Below, in pieces: positions 1 through 8,741 of a DNA stretch of 9,672 nucleotides. Positions within the stretch are counted from its first letter, which is position 1. Every line of letters begins with the position of its first letter. The DNA is taken from assembly GCA_900759445.1 (NCBI GenBank), contig CAAEVH010000032.1, forward strand, positions 1 through 9,672. The letters run 5' to 3'. The translations under genes were made by a program, and so were the position numbers. The stretch is from an uncultured Raoultella sp. (GTDB lineage Bacteria; Pseudomonadota; Gammaproteobacteria; Enterobacterales; Enterobacteriaceae). The notes beneath the pieces are model-generated. The model was not told the origin of the DNA. It saw only the letters and a program-made list of their open reading frames with translations, and did not search any database.

Positions 1-77
1 CGACGCGCGGCGACCAGTACCAGGTCAAAACGGTTACCAATTTTCTCTACAGCGTCCTGAACAGTTACGCGTGCCAT
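1..77 (-). CDS. rpoZ: RNA polymerase omega subunit, N-terminal part (cut by window edge)
   Basis: The first 25 codons of the omega subunit are present; the rest lies before position 1. The translated start [17 protein letters not shown] is the conserved omega N-terminus. Omega binds the beta' subunit, helps assemble and stabilise core RNA polymerase, and forms part of a ppGpp-binding site. The ATG is at 77-75, with a GGAG about 10 nt upstream on the same strand. It lies 54 bp downstream of the gmk stop with no hairpin terminator in between, so it is probably cotranscribed with gmk. In E. coli spoT, trmH and recG follow; they are outside this window. The identification is sure; only the 3' portion is missing. 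Confidence 0.96.
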
Positions 78-131
78 ACTTAAAATGCTCCACAGATGAA
101 GAAATGACTGGGCATGATACTGAATGTGGGT

Positions 132-2691
<2,560 letters not shown>

Positions 2692-2696
2692 GGAGA

Positions 2697-3314
2697 TCAG
2701 TGGGCGTTATGGTTGTAGTGGAAGACGGGCAGCCCCAGCTTCCAGCGCAGCGCCAGCATGCGAGCGGTAAAGCCAAACAGCAAGGTGGAGATCACCACGA
2801 CGTCGTGGCTGCTGACGTAATGCTGCAGGGCAATATAGAGGATAGCTGCCGCAAAAGAGATGCCGGCATACAGCTCTTTCTGGAAAACCAGCGGGATGCG
2901 CTTGCAGAACATGTCCCGCAGTACGCCGCCAAATACGCCGGTAATCACTGCGGCAATAGAGGCGATCACCGGTCCTTCTCCCATATCCAGCGCGATTTGC
3001 GCGCCGATAATCGAGAATACCACCAGGCCCAGGGCATCGAGGACCAGAAACAGGCGGCGCAGATGGGGCATGACCGGCGCAGCAATGGTCGTTAACACTG
3101 CCGCGACGGCGACGATAATGACGTATTCCGGATGTTTTACCCAGCCCAGCGGGTAGTGGCCCAGCAGGATATCCCGGACTGAGCCGCCGCCCAGTGCGGT
3201 GGCGGTAGCAATGATGATGACGCCAAAAGTGTCCATCCGGCGGCGACCGGCGGCCAGAGCGCCGGTCATCGCTTCCGCGGTAATACCGATTAAATACAGA
3301 ATATGAAGCAGCAT
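2697..3314 (-). CDS. yicG: Inner-membrane TRIC/UPF0126 family protein YicG
   Basis: This 205-aa, very hydrophobic protein matches E. coli YicG along its whole length. It belongs to Pfam PF03458, variously named UPF0126, glycine transporter, or prokaryotic trimeric intracellular cation (TRIC) channel. It has an internal duplication: [11 protein letters not shown] (about 42-52) and [13 protein letters not shown] (about 129-141) are the paired glycine/Arg-Asp motifs of the two repeats. About seven membrane segments can be read (near 2-20, 29-44, 63-80, 86-106, 114-131, 146-164, 170-188). A short His-rich tail (HYNHNAH) ends the protein. A GGGGGA SD lies just upstream of the ATG. The stop is 5 bp from the stop of convergent ligB. 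The physiological substrate in enterics is not established to my knowledge; channel or transporter is a family-level inference. Confidence 0.92.
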   Translation of the reverse strand: MLLHILYLIGITAEAMTGALAAGRRRMDTFGVIIIATATALGGGSVRDILLGHYPLGWVKHPEYVIIVAVAAVLTTIAAPVMPHLRRLFLVLDALGLVVFSIIGAQIALDMGEGPVIASIAAVITGVFGGVLRDMFCKRIPLVFQKELYAGISFAAAILYIALQHYVSSHDVVVISTLLFGFTARMLALRWKLGLPVFHYNHNAH

Positions 3315-3521
3315 AAATCCCCCACAATGATGTCGGGCAGATTAGCGATTTGTGCGTAAGATCACGATTGAGATTTTCTAAGGTGAAGCATTTACACCAG
3401 GAAAAACTAATGTGAGAGATATTTCATGAGCAGTATTGCAGGGGGATGTTGATCGAAGGATGAGAAAAAAAGATAAGTAAAAGTAATGCTGGCTCGCAAC
3501 AAGACGAGCCAGCAAAAGAGA
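3315..3521. other. yicG–yicC intergenic gap (no gene seen)
   Basis: This 207-bp gap contains the yicC terminator at its right end and presumably the yicG promoter, for which I see no strong -35/-10 pair. TGTGA at 3411-3415 followed six bases later by TTTCA resembles half of a CRP site but is weak. In E. coli K-12, as I recall, the SOS gene dinD lies between yicG and yicC. No dinD remnant and no LexA box (CTGT-N8-ACAG) is visible here. Confidence 0.5.
3487..3514 (-). terminator. Intrinsic terminator of yicC
   Basis: A perfect 10-bp inverted repeat, TGCTGGCTCG (3487-3496) and CGAGCCAGCA (3505-3514), has an 8-nt loop and begins 8 bp after the yicC stop. On the minus strand it is followed by a T-rich run (TTACTTTTACTTATC, then seven T). 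On the plus strand it is followed by AAAGAG, so it should act only on yicC transcripts. Confidence 0.8.
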
Positions 3522-4385
3522 TTACTCGATGTTCTGGATCTGCTCGCGCATTTGCTCGATCAGGACTTTCAGTTCGATGGCGGAATTGGTCACTTCGGCA
3601 TTAATGGATTTTGATGCCAGCGTGTTCGACTCGCGGTTAAATTCCTGCATCATAAAGTCAAGACGGCGGCCAACGGCTTCTTTCTTCTTCAGGATGTTCC
3701 AGGTCTCTTTTACGTGCGCTTCCAGACGATCCAGCTCTTCGGCGACGTCGATACGCTGTGCCATTAGCACCAGCTCTTGTTCGAGACGGTTGTTTTCCAG
3801 CTGTACTTCCGCATCTTCCAGTTTGGCCACCAGGCGTTCGCGCTGCCACTGTAAGATTTCCGGCATATGAGCGCGCACTTTGGCGACCTCAGCGGTGACG
3901 CCTTCCAGACGTTGCTCAATAAGCGCTTTCAGCGCCTGACCTTCGGTCTCGCGGGCAACGATAAAATCATCCAGCGCGCCGTTCAGGGCCGACAGAATAT
4001 CGGCGGCAATCGCATCGAGATCTTGTTCCTGAGCGGCCATGACTCCAGGCCAGCGCAGAATATCAACCGGGTTGATTTCGCCTTCGTCGCTCTGCATCTT
4101 GACCCAGTTGGCGGCATTGACCAGCTGTTTTGCCAGGTTTTCGTTGAGAATCAGCTCGCCCTGGGCGCTGGGATCCTGCTCAAAACGCAAGGTACATTCA
4201 ACTTTGCCACGGGTCAGGCGAGAACGAATACGCTCGCGCACGACAGGCTCCAGGCTACGGAACTGCTCCGGCAGACGGAAATAAGTTTCCAGATATCGTT
4301 GGTTTACCGAGCGCAGTTCCCATGCGGCGCTGCCCCATTCACCCTTGATTTCACGCCGGGCATAGGCGGTCATACTGCGGATCAT
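3522..4385 (-). CDS. yicC: YicC family endoribonuclease
   Basis: This 287-aa protein is nearly identical to E. coli YicC. The N-terminal YicC_N domain (PF03755, roughly 2-155) begins with the family signature MIRSMTAYARRE and contains the SVNQRYLE segment. The C-terminal DUF1732 domain (PF08340, roughly 204-287) contains ELDRLEAHV, VGRRLDFMMQEFNRESNTLASK and ends in a helical tail. YicC has been reported as an RNase acting on the small RNA RyhB, which ties it to iron-responsive regulation, and the YicC/YloC family is regarded as endoribonucleases. The protein is strongly charged with no signal peptide, so it is cytosolic. AGGA lies 7 nt before the ATG. It is divergent from rph, another RNA-processing gene, and has its own -10 box and terminator, so it is probably a single-gene unit. 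Confidence 0.95.
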   Translation of the reverse strand: MIRSMTAYARREIKGEWGSAAWELRSVNQRYLETYFRLPEQFRSLEPVVRERIRSRLTRGKVECTLRFEQDPSAQGELILNENLAKQLVNAANWVKMQSDEGEINPVDILRWPGVMAAQEQDLDAIAADILSALNGALDDFIVARETEGQALKALIEQRLEGVTAEVAKVRAHMPEILQWQRERLVAKLEDAEVQLENNRLEQELVLMAQRIDVAEELDRLEAHVKETWNILKKKEAVGRRLDFMMQEFNRESNTLASKSINAEVTNSAIELKVLIEQMREQIQNIE

Positions 4386-4418
4386 AGACGTTCCTGTTTT
4401 TAAAGGAGAGTGAGGTGG

Positions 4419-4424
4419 ATTATA
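4419..4424 (-). promoter_or_regulatory. Predicted -10 box of yicC
   Basis: The minus strand reads TATAAT at 4424-4419, 33 nt upstream of the yicC ATG. At the 17-bp spacing the -35 position reads TATCCT, a weak match. Inferred from sequence only. Confidence 0.55.
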
Positions 4425-4486
4425 GCTTTCAGGGCCTTATCAGGATAGGAATAAGCGAGCATTATCCGTATATACACGTTATCCTT

Positions 4487-4547
4487 CTGACAGCCCCTCT
4501 GTTGGCGGCATCGCTCCGCCCTGAGCGCCAGTTATCTATGCTGTCAG
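4487..4547. repeat. Nested inverted repeat between yicC and rph
   Basis: The arms CTGACAGC (4487-4494) and GCTGTCAG (4540-4547) are perfectly complementary, and between them lies an inner hairpin GGCGG (4504-4508) / CCGCC (4516-4520). A second register, GCCCCT (4493-4498) with AGGGGC (4546-4551), overlaps and excludes the outer pairing. There is no following T-run on either strand, so it is not an intrinsic terminator. It lies just upstream of the rph promoter and could be a protein-binding or cruciform-forming site; its role is unknown. Confidence 0.6.
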
Positions 4548-4583
4548 GGGCGCGTCACCTCATGCATCCCGCATGATTTTGTG

Positions 4584-4589
4584 TATAAT
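4584..4589 (+). promoter_or_regulatory. Predicted -10 box of the rph–pyrE promoter
   Basis: TATAAT at 4584-4589 is a perfect -10 hexamer, 35 nt before the rph ATG, and is followed by a GC-rich discriminator (GCGCGCC). The -35 position (CATGCA at 17-bp spacing) is poor. A promoter at this location drives rph-pyrE in E. coli. Confidence 0.7.
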
Positions 4590-4624
4590 GCGCGCCACAT
4601 TCGTTTCAAGCCGGAGAGATCATT

Positions 4625-5341
4625 ATGCGTCCAGCAGGTCGTAGCGCTAATCAGGTGCGTCCCGTCACCCTGACCCGTAACTATACAATACACGCAGAAG
4701 GCTCCGTGCTGGTCGAATTTGGTGACACCAAAGTGTTGTGCACCGCATCGATCGATGAAGGCGTGCCGCGCTTCCTGAAAGGTCAGGGCCAGGGTTGGAT
4801 CACGGCGGAATATGGCATGCTGCCGCGTGCAACGCATACCCGTAACGCGCGTGAAGCCGCGAAAGGGAAACAGGGCGGCCGTACCATGGAAATCCAGCGT
4901 CTGATTGCCCGTGCCCTGCGCGCGGCGGTAGACCTGAAAGCGCTTGGCGAATTCACCATTACCCTTGATTGCGACGTTCTGCAGGCAGACGGCGGTACTC
5001 GTACCGCATCGATTACCGGCGCCTGTGTGGCGCTGGCCGATGCGCTGAATAAGCTGGTGGCGGCGGGTAAACTGAAAACCAACCCGATGAAAGGGATGGT
5101 GGCGGCGGTTTCTGTCGGTATCGTCAATGGCGAAGCGCTTTGCGATCTGGAATATGTCGAGGATTCAGCGGCGGAAACCGATATGAACGTGGTGATGACC
5201 GAAGATGGTCGCATCATTGAGGTACAGGGCACCGCGGAAGGCGAGCCGTTTACCCACGAAGAGCTACTCACCTTGCTGGCGCTGGCCCGCGGGGGTATCG
5301 AATCCATTGTCGCGACGCAGAAAGCGGCGTTAGAAAATTAA
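4625..5341 (+). CDS. rph: Ribonuclease PH
   Basis: This 238-aa enzyme is the phosphate-dependent 3'-5' exoribonuclease that trims tRNA precursor 3' ends and helps degrade structured RNA; it forms a hexameric ring in the cytosol. The RNase PH fold is intact: Arg86 in [10 protein letters not shown] and Arg126 in [11 protein letters not shown] are the phosphate-binding arginines, and Asp180 and Asp186 in [11 protein letters not shown] are the likely metal ligands. Full length and an intact C-terminus (ending QKAALEN) show that this gene lacks the 1-bp rph-1 frameshift of E. coli K-12, which truncates the protein and starves pyrE of transcription. GGAG at 4613-4616 lies 8 nt before the ATG. It is the first gene of the rph–pyrE operon, and its translation right up to the attenuator is part of the pyrE control mechanism. 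Confidence 0.97.
   Translation: MRPAGRSANQVRPVTLTRNYTIHAEGSVLVEFGDTKVLCTASIDEGVPRFLKGQGQGWITAEYGMLPRATHTRNAREAAKGKQGGRTMEIQRLIARALRAAVDLKALGEFTITLDCDVLQADGGTRTASITGACVALADALNKLVAAGKLKTNPMKGMVAAVSVGIVNGEALCDLEYVEDSAAETDMNVVMTEDGRIIEVQGTAEGEPFTHEELLTLLALARGGIESIVATQKAALEN
5053..5060 (+). other. Chi site
   Basis: GCTGGTGG, the RecBCD recombination hotspot octamer of enterics, occurs inside rph on the plus strand. It is an exact match; chance occurrence in a coding region is possible. Confidence 0.6.
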
Positions 5342-5345
5342 TTTT

Positions 5346-5375
5346 AAGGGCGGCTGATGAGCCGCCCTTTTTTTT
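5346..5375 (+). terminator. pyrE attenuator (rho-independent terminator)
   Basis: The GC-rich stem GGGCGGCT (5348-5355) / AGCCGCCC (5360-5367), loop GATG, can extend by two A-T pairs. It is followed by eight T (5368-5375). It starts a few bases after the rph stop (5339-5341), and the preceding stretch is U-rich (ATTAATTTTAA). This is the layout of the known UTP-sensing pyrE attenuator: low UTP slows polymerase, the ribosome finishing rph stays close and blocks the hairpin, and pyrE is transcribed. An ATG lies in the loop (5357-5359). Confidence 0.9.
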
Positions 5376-5500
5376 ACGTTTTATCCTTCATGCGGTCTTT
5401 CTCGGCTGCCACACGCGACCAGCTCACAGCGTTATCGACGTATCTGTGCCGCCTGATGACGCGTGAAGTATTTGGCGTAAACCTAAATGATGAAAAGTAA
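5357..5500 (+). CDS. Candidate leader peptide spanning the pyrE attenuator (unproven)
   Basis: An open frame of 47 codons starts at the ATG in the attenuator loop, reads through the T-tract as Phe-Phe-Tyr, and ends at TAA 5498-5500. That stop is 16 nt before the pyrE ATG and 4 nt before the pyrE SD. A possible weak SD, AAGGG (5346-5350), lies in the 5' arm of the hairpin, 6 nt before the ATG. The rph stop is only 15 nt upstream, so reinitiation is conceivable. An internal ATG at 5390 would give 36 residues. The middle ([20 protein letters not shown]) looks like an amphipathic helix with one Cys; no signal peptide is evident. I recognise no family. It may be chance, a decayed gene fragment, or a leader coupling rph translation to pyrE. 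Confidence 0.3.
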   Translation: MSRPFFYVLSFMRSFSAATRDQLTALSTYLCRLMTREVFGVNLNDEK

Positions 5501-5516
5501 GATGAGGAGCGAATCC

Positions 5517-6158
5517 ATGAAACCGTATCAGCGCCAGTTTATTGAGTTTGCGCTTAACAAGCAGGTACTTAAGTTTGGCGAATTTACGCTGAAATCCGGG
5601 CGTAAGAGCCCCTATTTCTTCAACGCCGGCCTGTTTAATACCGGGCGCGATCTGGCACTGTTAGGCCGTTTCTACGCCGAAGCGCTGGTCGATTCCGGAA
5701 TTGATTTCGATCTGCTGTTTGGGCCGGCTTATAAAGGGATTCCTATCGCGACGACTACCGCGGTTGCGCTGGCGGAGCACCATGACCTGGATTTGCCTTA
5801 CTGCTTTAACCGCAAAGAAGCAAAAACCCACGGTGAAGGGGGCAACCTGGTCGGCAGTCCCCTGCAGGGACGCGTCATGCTGGTTGACGATGTGATTACC
5901 GCAGGCACCGCGATTCGCGAGTCGATGGAAATTATCCAGGCGCACGGCGCGGAACTGGCCGGCGTGCTGATCTCTCTGGACCGTCAGGAACGCGGTCGCG
6001 GCGAAATCTCGGCGATTCAGGAGGTCGAGCGTGACTACGGCTGCAAAGTGATTTCTATCGTTACTCTGAAAGACCTGATTGCCTATCTGGAAGAGAAGCC
6101 GGAGATGGCTGAGCATCTGGCGACGGTACGTGCTTACCGCGAAGAGTTTGGCGTATAA
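5517..6158 (+). CDS. pyrE: Orotate phosphoribosyltransferase
   Basis: This 213-aa enzyme makes orotidine 5'-monophosphate from orotate and PRPP, the fifth step of de novo UMP synthesis; it works in the cytosol as a dimer. The flexible catalytic loop [11 protein letters not shown] (99-109) carries Lys100, Lys103 and His105, and the PRPP-binding signature [13 protein letters not shown] spans 120-132. The start at 5517 is chosen over the in-frame ATGs at 5487, 5490 and 5502 because AGGAG at 5505-5509 sits 7 nt before it and the E. coli protein begins MKPYQRQF. Expression is expected to depend on read-through of the attenuator after rph. The 175-bp rph–pyrE spacer is longer than the roughly 60-70 bp I recall for K-12. 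It converges on slmA with a shared terminator hairpin. Confidence 0.97.
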   Translation: MKPYQRQFIEFALNKQVLKFGEFTLKSGRKSPYFFNAGLFNTGRDLALLGRFYAEALVDSGIDFDLLFGPAYKGIPIATTTAVALAEHHDLDLPYCFNRKEAKTHGEGGNLVGSPLQGRVMLVDDVITAGTAIRESMEIIQAHGAELAGVLISLDRQERGRGEISAIQEVERDYGCKVISIVTLKDLIAYLEEKPEMAEHLATVRAYREEFGV

Positions 6159-6167
6159 GTCAAAAGC

Positions 6168-6190
6168 CCCGGAGGCGATATGCCTCCGGG
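6168..6190. terminator. Shared terminator hairpin between convergent pyrE and slmA
   Basis: The perfect 9-bp stem CCCGGAGGC (6168-6176) / GCCTCCGGG (6182-6190) has a 5-nt loop and lies between the two stop codons. The minus-strand exit is U-rich (GCTTTTGACTT), good for slmA. The plus-strand exit (ATTTCCG) is poor, so termination of pyrE here may be inefficient or assisted. Confidence 0.8.
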
Positions 6191-6197
6191 ATTTCCG

Positions 6198-6794
6198 CTA
6201 CCGCAGCTGTGCGGCGACCAGCGGCCAGCGGGCGTCAAAATCATCCGTCGGACGATATTTAAACTCGCTGCGCACAAAACGCGACAGCATGCCTTCGCAA
6301 AATGCCAGTAGCTGGCTGGCCAGTAGCGCCTCATCGATGGTGTAGCCTTCACCTTCACGCATTTTCTTCTCACGCATGACCTGGCGTAGCTGAACCTCGA
6401 TACGCTCAAACAGCTGGTTAATCCGCCCCTGGAGACGATCCTGTTCGAACATCAGCGCATGGCCGGTCAGAATGCGCGTCAGCCCAGGATTACGCTCACC
6501 AAACCCAAGAATCAGCAGCACAATCAGACGCAGGCGCGCTGATGTATCTTTTTCATCTTTTAAAATCAAATTGATGCGCGTAATCAGACTGTCTTCGATA
6601 AACTCGATCAGGCTATCGAACATGCGGGTTTTACTGGGGAAATGGCGGTACAACGCCGCTTCGGACACGCCGACAGACGCCGCCAGTTTCGCTGTGGTAA
6701 TGCGTTGGCTACCATCGCTGGATTCAAGCATCAGGGCCAGAGACTGAAGTATTTCTTCGCGACGATTCCTTTTCGCAGTTTGTTTTTCTGCCAT
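6198..6794 (-). CDS. slmA: Nucleoid occlusion factor SlmA
   Basis: This 198-aa TetR-family protein binds palindromic SlmA-binding sites spread over the non-terminus chromosome and, when DNA-bound, disassembles FtsZ polymers so that septa do not form over the nucleoid. The N-terminal helix-turn-helix lies at about 31-57 ([21 protein letters not shown]), preceded by a basic arm ([12 protein letters not shown]). The all-helical dimerisation/FtsZ-binding domain follows, including [21 protein letters not shown]. Length and sequence match E. coli SlmA (old names ttk, yicB). A modest SD-like AGGGG lies about 12 nt before the ATG. It is downstream of dut in the same direction across 125 bp holding a large stem-loop, and is probably the last gene of coaBC–dut–slmA. 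I saw no clear SlmA-binding site (GTGAGTACTCAC) in the window. Confidence 0.96.
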   Translation of the reverse strand: MAEKQTAKRNRREEILQSLALMLESSDGSQRITTAKLAASVGVSEAALYRHFPSKTRMFDSLIEFIEDSLITRINLILKDEKDTSARLRLIVLLILGFGERNPGLTRILTGHALMFEQDRLQGRINQLFERIEVQLRQVMREKKMREGEGYTIDEALLASQLLAFCEGMLSRFVRSEFKYRPTDDFDARWPLVAAQLR

Positions 6795-6833
6795 GTTTTA
6801 AAATACCCCTGAAAATAAGCACTTGTCAGGCAG

Positions 6834-6900
6834 GCATCCACAAAGTGACCGCAAACGGTCGTTTGCGGTGATGTTATTGCATTAGTGCACTTTGGGATGC
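6834..6900. repeat. 67-nt nested palindrome between dut and slmA
   Basis: The outer arms GCATCCACAAAGTG (6834-6847) and CACTTTGGGATGC (6888-6900) pair over 13 bp with a single bulged A at 6840. Immediately inside lies a perfect 9-bp hairpin, ACCGCAAAC (6848-6856) / GTTTGCGGT (6861-6869), with a 4-nt loop. The remaining interior (6870-6887) is AT-rich and, with the right arm, includes the 8-bp palindrome AGTGCACT (6884-6891). Neither strand has a following T-run. In the coaBC–dut–slmA transcript it would form a strong structure 40 nt before the slmA ATG. Confidence 0.75.
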
Positions 6901-6919
6901 GGATTCGATGTGGTCGGGC

Positions 6920-7378
6920 TTATGCGCGCCCTGAGTGACCAAAGCCACCTTCGCCACGTTCGGTGGCGTCAAAATCTTCCACCAGGTTAAATTCCGCCTG
7001 TACGACGGGTACAAAGACCATTTGAGCGATGCGCTCGCCAGGTTCAATCGTAAAGCTCTGCTGGCCGCGGTTCCAGACGGAAACCATCAGCTGCCCCTGG
7101 TAGTCGGAGTCGATAAGACCAACCAGGTTGCCCAGAACCACGCCGTGCTTATGACCCAGCCCGGAGCGCGGTAGAATCACCGCCGCCAGAGACGGATCGG
7201 CGATATGAATAGCCAGACCGGTCGGCAACAGCGTGGTTGCACCCGGCGCCAGCTCTACGGCGTCGTCGAGACAGGCTCGCAGGTCAAGTCCGGCGGAGCC
7301 GGAGGTGGCATAGGTCGGCAGCGGAAATTGCTGGCCAACGCGCGGGTCCAGAATCTTAACGTCGATTTTTTTCATCAT
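6920..7378 (-). CDS. dut: dUTP diphosphatase (dUTPase)
   Basis: This 152-aa trimeric cytosolic enzyme hydrolyses dUTP to dUMP and pyrophosphate, keeping uracil out of DNA and feeding dTMP synthesis. All five dUTPase motifs are present in order: [24 protein letters not shown] (with the catalytic Asp and the uracil-selecting Tyr), ERIAQM, and the glycine-rich arm [10 protein letters not shown] at the C-terminus. The gene opens with two adjacent ATGs (7378-7376 and 7375-7373), giving 152 or 151 residues. Published E. coli residue numbers (Asp90, Tyr93) fit the longer form, so that start is given. Its start overlaps the coaBC 3' end by 23 bp and has no strong SD, so translation is probably coupled to coaBC. 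Confidence 0.97.
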   Translation of the reverse strand: MMKKIDVKILDPRVGQQFPLPTYATSGSAGLDLRACLDDAVELAPGATTLLPTGLAIHIADPSLAAVILPRSGLGHKHGVVLGNLVGLIDSDYQGQLMVSVWNRGQQSFTIEPGERIAQMVFVPVVQAEFNLVEDFDATERGEGGFGHSGRA

Positions 7379-8567
7379 AACGGGTCACGATCTCGTCGAG
7401 TAATAATTGGCCAAGGAGTTCTTTACGCTCAAGTGGTAAGCGCTTATCTCCATCCTGCCAGAAAAGGTGTAATGCGTTGCTGTCGCTGTTAAATCCTTGA
7501 TCAGGCTGCGAAACATCGTTAGCGCAAATCAGGTCGAGATTTTTGCGCGCGCGTTTTTGCCTCGCGTATTCTTCCACATTATTCGTTTCGGCGGCAAACC
7601 CTACGACAAAAGGCCGATTAGCCGTGAGTGCTGCCACCCCGGCAACAATATCCGGATTTTTGACCATTTTGAGGGTGAGTTCATCACCTTGCTTTTTAAT
7701 TTTTTCTTCAGCGATGGCGACGGCACGATAGTCGGCTACGGCGGCACAACCAATAAAAATCTGCTGCTGCTGAGCGCTTTGCTGGACCGCCGCTTCCATT
7801 TCCAGCGCGGTCGTTACATCGATTCGCTGGACAAACGGCGGCGTCGGTAATGCAACCGGCCCGCTCACCAGCGTGACGTTCGCCCCGCGGCTTGCGGCAG
7901 CGGCGGCAATGGCAAACCCCATCTTGCCGGAGCTGTGGTTAGTAATATAACGCACCGGATCCAGCGGTTCACGCGTGGGGCCCGCGGTAATCATGATGTT
8001 GAGATGTTGCAAATCTTTGACAGGCGAAAAATGCGCGGCGGCTAAATCAACAATCGTCATCGGATCCAGCATGCGGCCAGGGCCAATGTCGCCACAGGCC
8101 TGGCTACCGCTGTCTGGGCCCCAGAGCAGTAAGCCGCGTGAGGCAAGCACCTCAAGGTTATGCTGCGTAGCCGCTGCGCGGTACATTTGCTGATTCATCG
8201 CCGGGACAACGGCAACCGGAGAAGGGGTCGCGAGGCAGATAGTGGAAACCAGATCGTTGGCCATACCGGCCGCGATGCGGGCAATCAGATCGGCGGTTGC
8301 CGGGGCGAGGATAACCAGGTCCGCCCACTTGCCCAGCTCTATGTGACCCATCGCAGCTTCCGCGGCCGGATCGAGCAGACTATCGGAGACCGGATAGCCA
8401 GACACTGCCTGCAGGCTCAGTGGCGTAATGAAGGCTTTGGCGGCTTCCGTCATGGCAACACGCACATCCGCGCCACGGTCACGCAGGCGGCGCACCAGTT
8501 CCGGCGTTTTATAGGCAGCAATGCCGCCGCTCACGCCAAGAACGATCTTTTTACCAGCCAGACTCAT
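7356..8567 (-). CDS. coaBC: Bifunctional phosphopantothenoylcysteine decarboxylase/phosphopantothenate–cysteine ligase
   Basis: This 403-aa flavoprotein (also called Dfp) carries out two steps of coenzyme A synthesis in the cytosol. CoaB joins cysteine to 4'-phosphopantothenate using CTP, and CoaC decarboxylates the product. The CoaC half (about 1-190) has the active His75 in [11 protein letters not shown], the substrate-recognition motif PAMNQQM (122-128) and catalytic Cys158 in [12 protein letters not shown]. The CoaB half has Asn210 in [12 protein letters not shown] and Lys289 in EEKIKK. It is three residues shorter than E. coli CoaBC because of a small gap after KIKKQ. The frame is open another 100 codons upstream into radC. 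The ATG at 8567 is the family start; an adjacent ATG at 8570 has a slightly better SD distance (AGGA, 7 nt) and would add one Met. It heads the coaBC–dut–slmA operon. Confidence 0.96.
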   Translation of the reverse strand: MSLAGKKIVLGVSGGIAAYKTPELVRRLRDRGADVRVAMTEAAKAFITPLSLQAVSGYPVSDSLLDPAAEAAMGHIELGKWADLVILAPATADLIARIAAGMANDLVSTICLATPSPVAVVPAMNQQMYRAAATQHNLEVLASRGLLLWGPDSGSQACGDIGPGRMLDPMTIVDLAAAHFSPVKDLQHLNIMITAGPTREPLDPVRYITNHSSGKMGFAIAAAAASRGANVTLVSGPVALPTPPFVQRIDVTTALEMEAAVQQSAQQQQIFIGCAAVADYRAVAIAEEKIKKQGDELTLKMVKNPDIVAGVAALTANRPFVVGFAAETNNVEEYARQKRARKNLDLICANDVSQPDQGFNSDSNALHLFWQDGDKRLPLERKELLGQLLLDEIVTRYDEKNRR

Positions 8568-8570
8568 CAT

Positions 8571-8741
8571 GATTCTTTCCTGTTGCAGTACACCAGAATC
8601 CGCGCATATTACCACAATCCGGTCGCCGTCGCGTGACTGCCAGGAATTCACTTTGCGAGGCGCTGCGCAAGAGGTGCATGCGGTAGTCGGCAGCACCGTC
8701 GGGCTGTGCCAGGATGGGGGGCACGAGAAAGGAGAGGCCCT
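8571..8741. other. Divergent coaBC/radC intergenic region
   Basis: This 171-bp region holds the coaBC promoter and the radC SD. For radC only a weak pair (TTGCAG at 8583-8588 and CATATT at 8605-8610) is visible, overlapping the coaBC promoter on the other strand. No small gene was found. Confidence 0.4.
8606..8614 (-). promoter_or_regulatory. Predicted extended -10 promoter of coaBC
   Basis: On the minus strand positions 8614-8606 read TGGTAATAT, an extended -10 element (TGn plus TAATAT) 36 nt before the first coaBC ATG. No good -35 is visible at 17 bp (ACGCGA), as is usual for extended -10 promoters. Inferred from sequence only. Confidence 0.5.

Noticed and set aside
2707..3327. A 206-aa open frame on the same strand as yicG but in another frame, covering almost the whole gene
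   Set aside because: Its product is rich in His, Arg, Cys and Tyr with no family resemblance, while the yicG frame is a clear conserved membrane protein. The open frame is a by-product of GC-rich codon use.
3411..3425. Possible CRP site upstream of yicG
   Set aside because: Only the TGTGA half matches; the second half TTTCA agrees with TCACA at three of five positions, and no promoter is placed near it.
5451..5476. Possible REP element in the rph–pyrE spacer
   Set aside because: GCCTGATGACGCG resembles one REP arm, but the opposite arm (ATTTGGC) pairs over only three bases.
5487..5516. Ten-residue upstream extension of PyrE (start at 5487)
   Set aside because: The strong AGGAG at 5505-5509 and the family start at 5517 fit better; the extension contains the SD itself.
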